NCBI GenBank assembly: GCA_030528545.1
Contig: JAUMYR010000031.1
Coordinates: 10,207-24,261, forward strand
DNA from: Propionibacteriaceae bacterium
GTDB lineage: Bacteria; Actinomycetota; Actinomycetes; Propionibacteriales; Propionibacteriaceae
Length of the DNA: 14,055 nt
Direction of reading: 5' to 3'
Shown: positions 7,366-14,055 of the stretch, piece after piece
Position numbering within the stretch: the first letter of the stretch is position 1
Layout: each line of letters starts with the position of its first letter
Translations under genes and position numbers: made by a program
The notes under the pieces: model-generated
Told to the model about the DNA's origin: nothing
The model's database searches: none
The model's input: the letters and a program-made list of their open reading frames with translations, nothing else

Positions 7366-8981
7366 GCGACGCCAGATTCGGCGAGATCCACGAGGTGGAC
7401 GAACGCCAGTTGCAGCTGCTGATGAAGGACTGGCGCCGCGGCCGCGCTACCCGCAACATCTGGCAAGCCCTCTCCGACGCGTATATCGCGGTCTTCGCCG
7501 TCGTGGTGGTCGGCGCGATGCTGATCGGTGCGGTCGTGCAGGCCCAGACCACCATCGCGACGTGTGAGACGGCCTCGTGCCTGGCTGGCCGCGCGCTGCT
7601 GCCCTGGGCGGCTCTGGCCGGGGCGCTGGCGTTCTCGCTGGCGGCGTCCCTGATGTTCGGTCCGGTGCTGGCTTCGGCCGCGGAGGGATTCTGGCTCATG
7701 GAGGCCCCCATCGGACGCCGCCGCCTGCTGGCGAAGCGGCTCTGGCTGGCCATCGGGACGGCCTGGGCGCTGGGTTCGGGTTTCGGCGCACTGGTGGCGG
7801 CCCTCACCGGCTCCACCTCGACCGCGGTGGGGGTGTGGGCTCTGGGCACCGGGTTCGGCGCCGCCGGGCTGGTCAGCGTCGCCGCGGTGGAACAGACCGC
7901 CGAGCGGCGCTGGGTGCTGGTCGGCCTGCAATGGGTCGTCGGGCTGTCCGGGATGGCGGCGCTGGGCGTGGTGGTCGGCACCGCGGCGGGATGGTTCTAC
8001 CTTCCCGGCCTGGACCTGCTGGGAGTGGAACTGGCTCTTGGCATCGGCGGCTTTGGGTTGTTGCTCGCGATCGTGGCGGGCACGCTCGCCTACCTGCGGC
8101 TGGGCCGGATCCGGCGGCAGCGGCTCACCAGCGGCGGCTCTCTGCTCAGCGGCATGCAGGGGGCGATGTTCGCTCTCGATTTCGCCCTGGTCCGCGACAT
8201 CCTGGTTGAGCGCAACGCTCGGATCCGTGGGCACGTCCGTCCCACCCGTGGTGCCGGGCGGGGTACCCAGGCACTCGTGTTGCGCGATGTGCAGCGTCTC
8301 GTGCGCTACCCGCGTCCGTTGCTGTTCTGGCTGGCCAGCATGGCGGTGCCCTATGCCTTCGCCTCACTGGGGCTCCAGACGATCAACCCCCTGCTGTCGG
8401 GTCTGGTGCTGATGGCGGCGCTCATCCCCTTCCTCAACTCCTTGCGGGTGTTGTGCCGGACGAAGGGCCTGGCCCGGTGCCTACCCTATGGCAACGGTTC
8501 CCTGCGGCAGGCGGCCATGACCGTTCCGGCCGTCCTGGCGCTGCTGTGGGGCCTGGCCGTGATCCCTGCCTTCATGGGATTCGGGCAGAGCACCACCGAC
8601 CCGGGGCTGGCCCTGTCCACGGCGCTGCTGACCGCGGCCGCCGGTCTGCTCGCCGCGGTGCGCTGGATCGCGGCCCAGCCAGCGAACTATTCCGGCCCCA
8701 TCGTCGCGGTGGGTGTGGGCGCCGTGCCGCCGGGCCTCATGTTCAGCATCCTGCGCGGATTCGACATCGTGATCCTGGTCACCCTCCCGCTCCTGATCGG
8801 CTGGACCCCCCTGGTCTCTGTCGGGGTCGCGGTGGTCGCCTTCTCGTTCTTGAGGTCTGGCTTCGACCAGCAGGCGATCATGGACGAGAACGAGGAACGC
8901 AAGCGGCAGCTGGAACAGGCCAAGGCCGGGGCCAGCCCCGGGAAACCCCGCCAGAAGATCAAGGTGAAGCGCGGGGCCTGA
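7362..8981 (+). CDS. ABC transporter permease, about 12 membrane segments (DUF6297-like)
   Basis: A polytopic inner-membrane protein of 539 residues, presumed partner of the preceding ATPase. The ATG overlaps that gene's stop (ATGA at 7362-7365), and GGGGG at 7347-7351 may serve as a Shine-Dalgarno site. About 6 hydrophobic segments lie between residues 40 and 245, then a charged stretch (about 246-315, with RLGRIRRQR and [13 protein letters not shown]), then about 6 more to residue 495. This two-block layout suggests an internal duplication or two half-domains. The tail after residue 500 is highly charged ([12 protein letters not shown], then [12 protein letters not shown]) and probably cytoplasmic. 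No extracellular substrate-binding domain is present, so export is more likely than import. The DUF6297 assignment is from memory of family style; the cargo is unknown. Confidence 0.82.
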   Translation: MSDARFGEIHEVDERQLQLLMKDWRRGRATRNIWQALSDAYIAVFAVVVVGAMLIGAVVQAQTTIATCETASCLAGRALLPWAALAGALAFSLAASLMFGPVLASAAEGFWLMEAPIGRRRLLAKRLWLAIGTAWALGSGFGALVAALTGSTSTAVGVWALGTGFGAAGLVSVAAVEQTAERRWVLVGLQWVVGLSGMAALGVVVGTAAGWFYLPGLDLLGVELALGIGGFGLLLAIVAGTLAYLRLGRIRRQRLTSGGSLLSGMQGAMFALDFALVRDILVERNARIRGHVRPTRGAGRGTQALVLRDVQRLVRYPRPLLFWLASMAVPYAFASLGLQTINPLLSGLVLMAALIPFLNSLRVLCRTKGLARCLPYGNGSLRQAAMTVPAVLALLWGLAVIPAFMGFGQSTTDPGLALSTALLTAAAGLLAAVRWIAAQPANYSGPIVAVGVGAVPPGLMFSILRGFDIVILVTLPLLIGWTPLVSVGVAVVAFSFLRSGFDQQAIMDENEERKRQLEQAKAGASPGKPRQKIKVKRGA

Positions 8982-9015
8982 GCTGGGGCCGTGGGCCCAG
9001 GGCAGGTCGCAGGCC
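8975..9015 (+). terminator. Two-tier stem-loop after the ABC operon
   Basis: An outer perfect 6-bp stem, GGCCTG (8975-8980) with CAGGCC (9010-9015), encloses an inner 5-bp stem, CTGGG (8983-8987) with CCCAG (8996-9000). It begins inside the permease stop codon. No T-run follows, so it is not a textbook intrinsic terminator, though terminators without T-runs are reported in GC-rich actinobacteria. Confidence 0.35.
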
Positions 9016-9272
9016 TTGATCTTGGGCTGGCTTCGGTGGACCCTCTCAGGTAACGGTGGGGCTGCTCGGAAGTGGTCCCTGGGACGGGCCACGGTGTAAC
9101 CTACGCAACGGTTCACTTTGAGGACCGTGCGTGATTGACCTGATGCCGAGGCCGATGATCGCGTAACTAGGAACACATCGGAGCAGGTCTGCATGGTTGT
9201 TTTTCCCCATTGCGTTTCGTGCAGTATCCGCCCATGCTGGCGTGAGCACTTCCAGTACCGGAAAGGATGGCT
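8982..9272. other. Intergenic region before the giant surface-protein gene
   Basis: About 290 bases with no supported gene. The left end holds the stem-loop described separately. In the middle, GTAACC (9096-9101) and GGTTCAC (9110-9116) form an imperfect inverted repeat that could be an operator. TTGACC at 9135-9140 resembles a -35 box, but nothing at normal spacing looks like a -10. A weaker pair, TTGTTT (9197-9202) and CAGTAT (9222-9227), has a 19-base spacer. A promoter for the downstream gene is expected here, but I cannot place it with confidence. Short reverse-strand frames here have no start signal or family resemblance. Confidence 0.5.
9261..9267 (+). promoter_or_regulatory. Ribosome binding site that decides the start of the giant gene
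   Basis: GAAAGGA is 5 bases before the GTG at 9273. The in-frame ATG at 9267 overlaps this site, so it is poorly placed for it. The ATG at 9291 has no site upstream. This favours GTG 9273, with the other two as alternatives that change only a few N-terminal residues. Confidence 0.5.
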
Positions 9273-12200
9273 GTGGGCTGGTCTGTGAAGATGAAGCGGC
9301 GGATCGCTCTCGCGGTCTCGTCGAGCATGGTCGCTGGGCTCGTGGCGGTGGCTGTTCTCAACCCGGGGGTGGCCGCGACCGACGTGGACCTCAACGACGG
9401 CGGGGTCTGGGTCCTCAACGGCAACGACCGTCTGGTAGGGCACCTGAACTATCCCGCGCTGACCCTGGACGCGGGAGTCAGCTACTCGGCCGCGGAACTG
9501 ATCCTGTTCCAGCAGGGCAAGGAGGTCTTCGTCCGGGACGAGGCCAGCGTCAACCTGGCCCAGATCGATGTGGCCAACGCGGCGTTGCCGAATGGGACCG
9601 ACATCAAGGTCGGTACCGACGTCCAGGTGAGCGGCACCAGGGTCGGCGTCCTCGACACCCGCTCCGGCAAGGCCTGGCTGTCGGAGGCCGACCAGTTGCA
9701 GAACCTCTCCGACGAGACCAAACCCCTCATCGAGGGCGTCGAGAAACCCGTCATGGCGATGGGAGTGCGAGGCGATCTCGCGGTGGCCTCCCAAACCAGC
9801 GGCGAGATCGTCACCGCCAAACAGAGCGGCTCCCAGGTCGACATCGCGCGGACGAACCGGCAGGAACTGGAGAACCAGGACGGGGTCCAGCTCACCATGG
9901 TCGGACGCGAACCGGTCGCCCTCACCGGAGGCGGGAAACTGGTGCTGCCCGGGGGTGCCTCGGTGCAACTGTCCGGCGCGGCCCTCAGGCTGCAGGAGCC
10001 TGGGCCCAGCGCGACGGACGTGCTGGTCGCGACCGACCGGTCGCTGCTGCGGGTGCCGCTGTCCGGCGGTGACCCGGTCGTGATCGACGCCGCCCGGTCC
10101 GGCGAACCGGTGTCACCGGTGATGCACAACGGGTGTGCCTATGCGGCCTGGGCGAACGCCAGCTGGTTCATCCGCGACTGCGGGGGCGAGGAACACGACT
10201 ACGCCCTGGAAGTGCCCAACGTGAAGTCCGCCGCGGGGATGAAGTTCCGGGTCAACCGTGACGTGATCGTGCTCAACGACATGGCCAATGGCGGGGTCTG
10301 GCTGCCCGACCAGCGCATGATCCAGGTCGATAACTGGGAACAGATCAAAGAGGAGCTCAAGCGCAAGGAAGAGCAGCAGGATCAGACCGCGAAGATCATC
10401 GAAGAGTCCCAGCAGGAGCGCCCCCAGAACGAGAAGAACCACGCCCCGGTGGCGGTCGACGATGCCTTCGGGGTGCGTCCCGGGCGCTCCACCCTGCTGC
10501 CGGTCATCATGAACGACTCCGACGAGGACGGCGACGTGCTGGTGGCCGCCCCGGTGAATCAGCCCAGCGCCGGGTCGGTGGTCCCGGTCCGTAACGGCGC
10601 CGCGCTGCAGATCACCACGCCCTCATCGGCCTCGGGGAGACTCACCTTCTCCTACGAGATCAACGATGGCCGGGGGGAGAAGGCGCAGGCCGATGTCTCG
10701 CTCACCGTGGTGCCGCTCAGCCAGAACAACGCGCCCGAGCAGCGGCGGACGACGACGGCCTCCATCGGGGCCAAGGGCTCCATGACGGTCAACCTCATCA
10801 ACGACTGGATCGACCCCGACGGGGACCCGATCTACCTGAAGTCCGCGTCCTCCTCCGACGCTTTGAGCGTCGACACCCGGCCCGACGGGCGCCTCCTCAT
10901 CACTGACCTGGGCAAGGGCAGCGCGCGCCACGAATTGACCGTGGTGGTCTCGGACGGGGACAAGGACGCCGAGGGCAAGGCCGTGATCCATGTCCGTGAC
11001 GGCGGCAACCTCAAGCCGGTCACCAACGGCGACCACATCGTGGTGCAGGCCGGCCATAGCGTCAACCTGAACCCGCTCAGCAACGACACCGACCCGAACG
11101 GCGATCCGTTGCGCCTCGTCGCGGTAGGGAATCCGCCGAGCGGCCTGGAGGTGCTGGCCACCGACCTCACGACCGGCAGCCTCACCATCAGGGGAGCCGC
11201 GGTCGGCACCTACAACCTGACCTACCAGGTGAGCGACGGCCCGGCGCAGGTCGAGGGCGTGATCCGGGTGGATGTGGTCGAGGCCAACACCGATCAGCCT
11301 CCGGTGGCCGAGGACGATATCGGCCTGCTGCCGAGCGGCGGCCAGACCCTGATCGAGGTCCTGGCCAACGATTCCGATCCCAACGGCGGGGTACTGGCGG
11401 TGCAGTCGGTCGAGTTGCCCGAGGACTCTCCGCTGCGGGTCGCGCTGATCGACCACAACCTGCTGCGCGTCACCGCGCCGAGCGGGTTGGAACAGCCGGC
11501 GTCCTTCTCCTATTTCGTGTCCAATGGCAAGGCCTCTCGCAGCGCCCGGGTCATGGTGCTGCCGGTGCCCGCCCCATCGCGCAATGCGGTGCTCGAACTG
11601 AGCGACGATTCGCTCGTGGTGCGCGCCGGTGATGTCGGTTCGGTCAAGGTGCTCACCAATGACCGCTCGGTGCTCGGGCTGCGGATGCAGGTGCTCAACA
11701 ACCTACAGGCGAGCATCAAGGACGAGGTCGGTCAGGCCTTCTTGTCCAATAACGAGGTGCGGTTCCGCGCTGGGAAGCGTCCGGGCAGCGGGCGGATCAT
11801 CTACACGGTGCAAGACACTCAGGGCAACGTGGCCTCAGCCTATGTCGACGTGACGGTCACCCCCGGCGACGACGAGAATAACCAGGCGCCGCGTCCGCCC
11901 GAGCTCATCGCGCGGACCTTCGCCGGGTCGCAGGTGAGGATCCCGGTCGAGCTCAACGGCATCGATCCCGATGGGGACTCCGTGGTGCTGCTGGGCCGTG
12001 GCGGGTCCCCGAAGCTCGGCAATGCCGAGATCAAGGACGGCCAGATCGTCTATACCGCCGACGCCAACCTCGCCGGTACCGATACCTTCACCTATATCGT
12101 CCAGGATCGCCGCGGGCGCCAGGCGGAGGGACCGGTTCGGGTCGCCGTGGTACCGCGGCCCGAGGCGAACCGGGCCCCGATCGCCACGGCGGACGCGATC

Positions 12201-14055
12201 TGGGTGCGTCCGGGCAAGAAGGTCGCGATCCCGGTGCTGGCCAACGACGTCGATCCAGACGGTGACAAGCTGAGGGTGGTAGAGGACAGCGTCGTCAGCC
12301 AGCACATGAGCGAACTCAGCCTCCGGGAGGGGCTCTATGTTGTGCTCACCGCGCCGGAGGTTCCAGATACCTACCTGGTCAATTACGACGTGACCGACTC
12401 GGTGCTCAAGGACACCGGTCAGATCACGGTGCGGGTGAGCCCAGAGGCTCCGCTGGCCCCGCCGATCGCGGTGGATGACGCGATCGCCGAGAACGAGGTG
12501 ACCGGTCAGAGCGAGGTCACGCTCGCGGTCCTCAAGAATGACACCGACCCCGATGGCGATATCGCCGAGGCCCGGGTCAGCAGTTCCGATGCCGGGGTCC
12601 GGGTGAATGCCGACCAGTCGCTGACGATCCCGGTGACGAACGAGATGCAGCTGATCTTGTACACCGTCACCGACACCGACGGCCAGGAGGCCTCCGCGGT
12701 AGTGCGGGTGCCGCCGAACAACCAGAGCCGTCCCTACTATGACGTCTCCGCGGGCACGATCAAGGCCAAGGTCGGCGTGACCACGACGGCCAGCATCAAC
12801 GACTACATCAAGAGCGGTTCGGGCCGGCAGGTCCGGATCACCGATGATGCCAAGGTGACCATGGGGCTGGGCTGGGACGGCAATAGCCTGGTCAAGGACC
12901 AGCTGACGCTGGAGTTCACCCCGGCAAAGGGGGCTCCCCGCAAAACCTCGATCTCGCTTGAGGTCACCGACGGCGCCGATCTCAACGACCCTGAGGGCCA
13001 GATCAACCAGGTCATCGTCCCGGTCGAGATCGAACCGGCCGACAACCGTCCACCGGTCTTCCAAGGAGCCGAGATCCAGGTCGCTAAGGGTGAGGACGCC
13101 TCCGTGCTCGACGTGAGCAGGCTGGTGCAGGATCCAGACGGCACGAAGCCATCCGAGATGAGTTTCGCTCTGGGGGCCAAGCCCGACGGTCTCGATGTGT
13201 CGCTGTCGGGGACCCAACTGAGCGTCAAGGCCGATGTCGGCGCTGCCCTGGGTGCGGCCGGGGCGGCCGAGATCACGGTTACCGACGGCGACCAGTCGGT
13301 GAGCGCGAGTTTCCCGATCGTGGTGGTGCCCTCGACCAGGGGCAAGATCCAGACCACCCCGCTCGAGATCACCACCAACGCGGGCAAGACCGAGACGGTC
13401 GACATCACCCGCTACGCGACCAACCCGTTCCCCGGGCAGCCGCTCACGGTGACCTCGGTGGAGGCCCCGGGCGAGATGCTCAGGGCGTCCGCTTCGGGCA
13501 CGACCGTGACCATGACCATGAAGCAGGGGGTGCACGGCAGCGCCGTGGTGCGCTACCGGGTGGTGGACGCCACCAAGGACAGCAGCCGGGAAGTCGAGGG
13601 AACCATCACCTTGGAGGTCCGCGACAGGCCGGACGCCCCGACCAATCTGAACGCGATCGCCGGTAGCGTCGCCGGGGTGGTCACGCTGGAATGGAACAGC
13701 GGGTCGGCCAACGGCGCCAACATCACCCATTTCACGGCCTACGACACGTTCCAGAGAGATTCCAAGACCTGTGAGATCGGCAACAAGTGTGTCTGGCCGG
13801 GCCGCAAGACCGGTCAGATGCACACCTTCGAGGTCACGGCCACCAACGAGGTCGGGGAATCGGCGCGTTCGGCCCCTGCCAGCGTCATGGTGGACGTCGA
13901 GCCGGAACAGCCGTCCCCGCCGAAGTTGCAGCCATTGGACCGCAAGGTGCGCGTCACCTGGACGGCCCCGGTCAACGAGGGCAGTCCGATCACGGCCTAC
14001 TACCTCAGGCTCTCGCCCGGGGGAGAGGAGATCCAGGTCCCGCCCGGGACGCTGA
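9273..14055 (+). CDS. Giant exported Ig-like/fibronectin type III repeat protein, 3' end outside window
   Basis: One frame stays open from 9273 to the window edge (about 1,594 codons, no stop). Residues 6-35 (KMKRR, a hydrophobic run, then NPGVAA) form a signal peptide or anchor, with possible cleavage after VAA. Residues 37-355 are beta-rich with GGVW-type motifs (NDGGVWVLN; NGGVWLPD) and may be propeller-like; Cys288 and Cys303 could pair. Residues 356-388 are charged and helical. About eleven Ig-like modules follow, starting near 389, 485, 579, 672, 770, 869, 966, 1058, 1149, 1257 and 1355, most opening with an N/P-rich strand and carrying NDxDPDGD-type loops. Fn3 modules start near 1451 (DRPDAPTNL) and 1543 (PSPPKLQPL); the first has Cys1500 and Cys1506. 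Resemblance to the PFNA-cluster FN3 protein of bifidobacteria is inferred. The molecular role is unknown; adhesion, envelope sensing or cell-wall assembly are possible. Confidence 0.85.
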   Translation, partial: MGWSVKMKRRIALAVSSSMVAGLVAVAVLNPGVAATDVDLNDGGVWVLNGNDRLVGHLNYPALTLDAGVSYSAAELILFQQGKEVFVRDEASVNLAQIDVANAALPNGTDIKVGTDVQVSGTRVGVLDTRSGKAWLSEADQLQNLSDETKPLIEGVEKPVMAMGVRGDLAVASQTSGEIVTAKQSGSQVDIARTNRQELENQDGVQLTMVGREPVALTGGGKLVLPGGASVQLSGAALRLQEPGPSATDVLVATDRSLLRVPLSGGDPVVIDAARSGEPVSPVMHNGCAYAAWANASWFIRDCGGEEHDYALEVPNVKSAAGMKFRVNRDVIVLNDMANGGVWLPDQRMIQVDNWEQIKEELKRKEEQQDQTAKIIEESQQERPQNEKNHAPVAVDDAFGVRPGRSTLLPVIMNDSDEDGDVLVAAPVNQPSAGSVVPVRNGAALQITTPSSASGRLTFSYEINDGRGEKAQADVSLTVVPLSQNNAPEQRRTTTASIGAKGSMTVNLINDWIDPDGDPIYLKSASSSDALSVDTRPDGRLLITDLGKGSARHELTVVVSDGDKDAEGKAVIHVRDGGNLKPVTNGDHIVVQAGHSVNLNPLSNDTDPNGDPLRLVAVGNPPSGLEVLATDLTTGSLTIRGAAVGTYNLTYQVSDGPAQVEGVIRVDVVEANTDQPPVAEDDIGLLPSGGQTLIEVLANDSDPNGGVLAVQSVELPEDSPLRVALIDHNLLRVTAPSGLEQPASFSYFVSNGKASRSARVMVLPVPAPSRNAVLELSDDSLVVRAGDVGSVKVLTNDRSVLGLRMQVLNNLQASIKDEVGQAFLSNNEVRFRAGKRPGSGRIIYTVQDTQGNVASAYVDVTVTPGDDENNQAPRPPELIARTFAGSQVRIPVELNGIDPDGDSVVLLGRGGSPKLGNAEIKDGQIVYTADANLAGTDTFTYIVQDRRGRQAEGPVRVAVVPRPEANRAPIATADAIWVRPGKKVAIPVLANDVDPDGDKLRVVEDSVVSQHMSELSLREGLYVVLTAPEVPDTYLVNYDVTDSVLKDTGQITVRVSPEAPLAPPIAVDDAIAENEVTGQSEVTLAVLKNDTDPDGDIAEARVSSSDAGVRVNADQSLTIPVTNEMQLILYTVTDTDGQEASAVVRVPPNNQSRPYYDVSAGTIKAKVGVTTTASINDYIKSGSGRQVRITDDAKVTMGLGWDGNSLVKDQLTLEFTPAKGAPRKTSISLEVTDGADLNDPEGQINQVIVPVEIEPADNRPPVFQGAEIQVAKGEDASVLDVSRLVQDPDGTKPSEMSFALGAKPDGLDVSLSGTQLSVKADVGAALGAAGAAEITVTDGDQSVSASFPIVVVPSTRGKIQTTPLEITTNAGKTETVDITRYATNPFPGQPLTVTSVEAPGEMLRASASGTTVTMTMKQGVHGSAVVRYRVVDATKDSSREVEGTITLEVRDRPDAPTNLNAIAGSVAGVVTLEWNSGSANGANITHFTAYDTFQRDSKTCEIGNKCVWPGRKTGQMHTFEVTATNEVGESARSAPASVMVDVEPEQPSPPKLQPLDRKVRVTWTAPVNEGSPITAYYLRLSPGGEEIQVPPGTL
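10437..13622 (+). repeat. About eleven tandem Ig-like protein modules
   Basis: Coding repeats of about 85-110 residues, detectable at protein but not DNA level. Typical openings are NHAPVAVDD, NLKPVTNGD, NTDQPPVAEDD and EANRAPIATADA, followed about 20 residues later by an acidic loop such as NDTDPNGD, NDVDPDGD or NDTDPDGD. Modules 5, 9 and 11 (starting near 11580, 12717 and 13335) lack a recognisable acidic loop. The divergence argues for an old array rather than recent duplication. Module borders are my estimate by eye. Confidence 0.7.

Noticed and set aside
9131..9166. An 11-codon frame (VIDLMPRPMIA) with GAGG 7 bases upstream, a possible leader peptide
   Set aside because: It is too short to support by sequence alone. 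It has no run of regulatory codons and no attenuator-like hairpin beside it.
9135..9169. TTGACC as a -35 box with TAACTA as the -10 box
   Set aside because: The spacer is 23 bases, too long for a normal vegetative promoter, and the -10 lacks the final T.
9170..9198. An ECF-sigma type promoter (GGAAC with downstream GTT)
   Set aside because: The gap is about 21 bases, longer than expected for SigE/SigH/SigR-type sites.
8481..9968. A 495-codon minus-strand frame spanning the permease end and the surface-protein start
   Set aside because: It crosses two well-supported plus-strand genes and the intergenic region, and its product has no recognisable domain.
9197..10072. A 291-codon plus-strand frame overlapping the start of the giant gene
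   Set aside because: It is out of frame with the Ig/Fn3 protein and its sequence is mostly G, R and P without motifs.
11835..13823. A 662-codon open frame on the minus strand beneath the giant gene
   Set aside because: It lies antisense to clear Ig-like and Fn3 modules. Its product is low-complexity, rich in H, G, R and D, and has no start signal or family resemblance. It arises from strong GC third-position bias.

Overview
This is a gene-dense, GC-rich window with GTG starts, ATGA/GTGA gene overlaps and strong G/C third-position bias, so it comes from an actinobacterium. The mix of a classical menaquinone cluster, a large multi-transmembrane ABC permease and a giant Ig-like/fibronectin-type-III surface protein suggests Propionibacteriales or a relative. 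That placement is inference, because the window holds no rRNA or other taxonomic marker.

Positions 1-4202 (+) carry four menaquinone genes, each overlapping the next: menE (5' end missing), menA, menC and menD. They cover SEPHCHC synthesis (MenD), dehydration to o-succinylbenzoate (MenC), CoA activation (MenE) and prenylation (MenA). Positions 4233-6618 (-) converge on menD and hold menG (final C-methylation of demethylmenaquinone). One base behind menG is a TM0106-type RecB-like nuclease. It combines a PD-(D/E)XK domain, a Cys4 set resembling the iron-sulfur staple of Cas4/AddB, and a C-terminal DEDD-type exonuclease domain. A likely leaderless promoter drives menG.

Positions 6718-8981 (+) hold a two-gene ABC export system: an ATPase whose usual Q-loop glutamine is aspartate, and a permease with about 12 membrane segments. 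They overlap by ATGA. A two-tier stem-loop follows at 8975-9015.

Positions 9273-14055 (+) are one open reading frame of about 1,594 codons that runs off the window. It encodes an exported protein with a signal/anchor segment, a beta-rich N-terminal domain, a charged helical linker, about eleven Ig-like modules and at least two Fn3 modules. This resembles the FN3 protein of the bifidobacterial PFNA cluster (Pkb2 kinase, FN3, AAA/MoxR ATPase, DUF58, transglutaminase). The gene next to it beyond the window's right end is the best test of that idea.

No tRNA, rRNA, CRISPR array, insertion sequence or phage gene was seen. The only stretch near 300 bases without a gene is 8982-9272.
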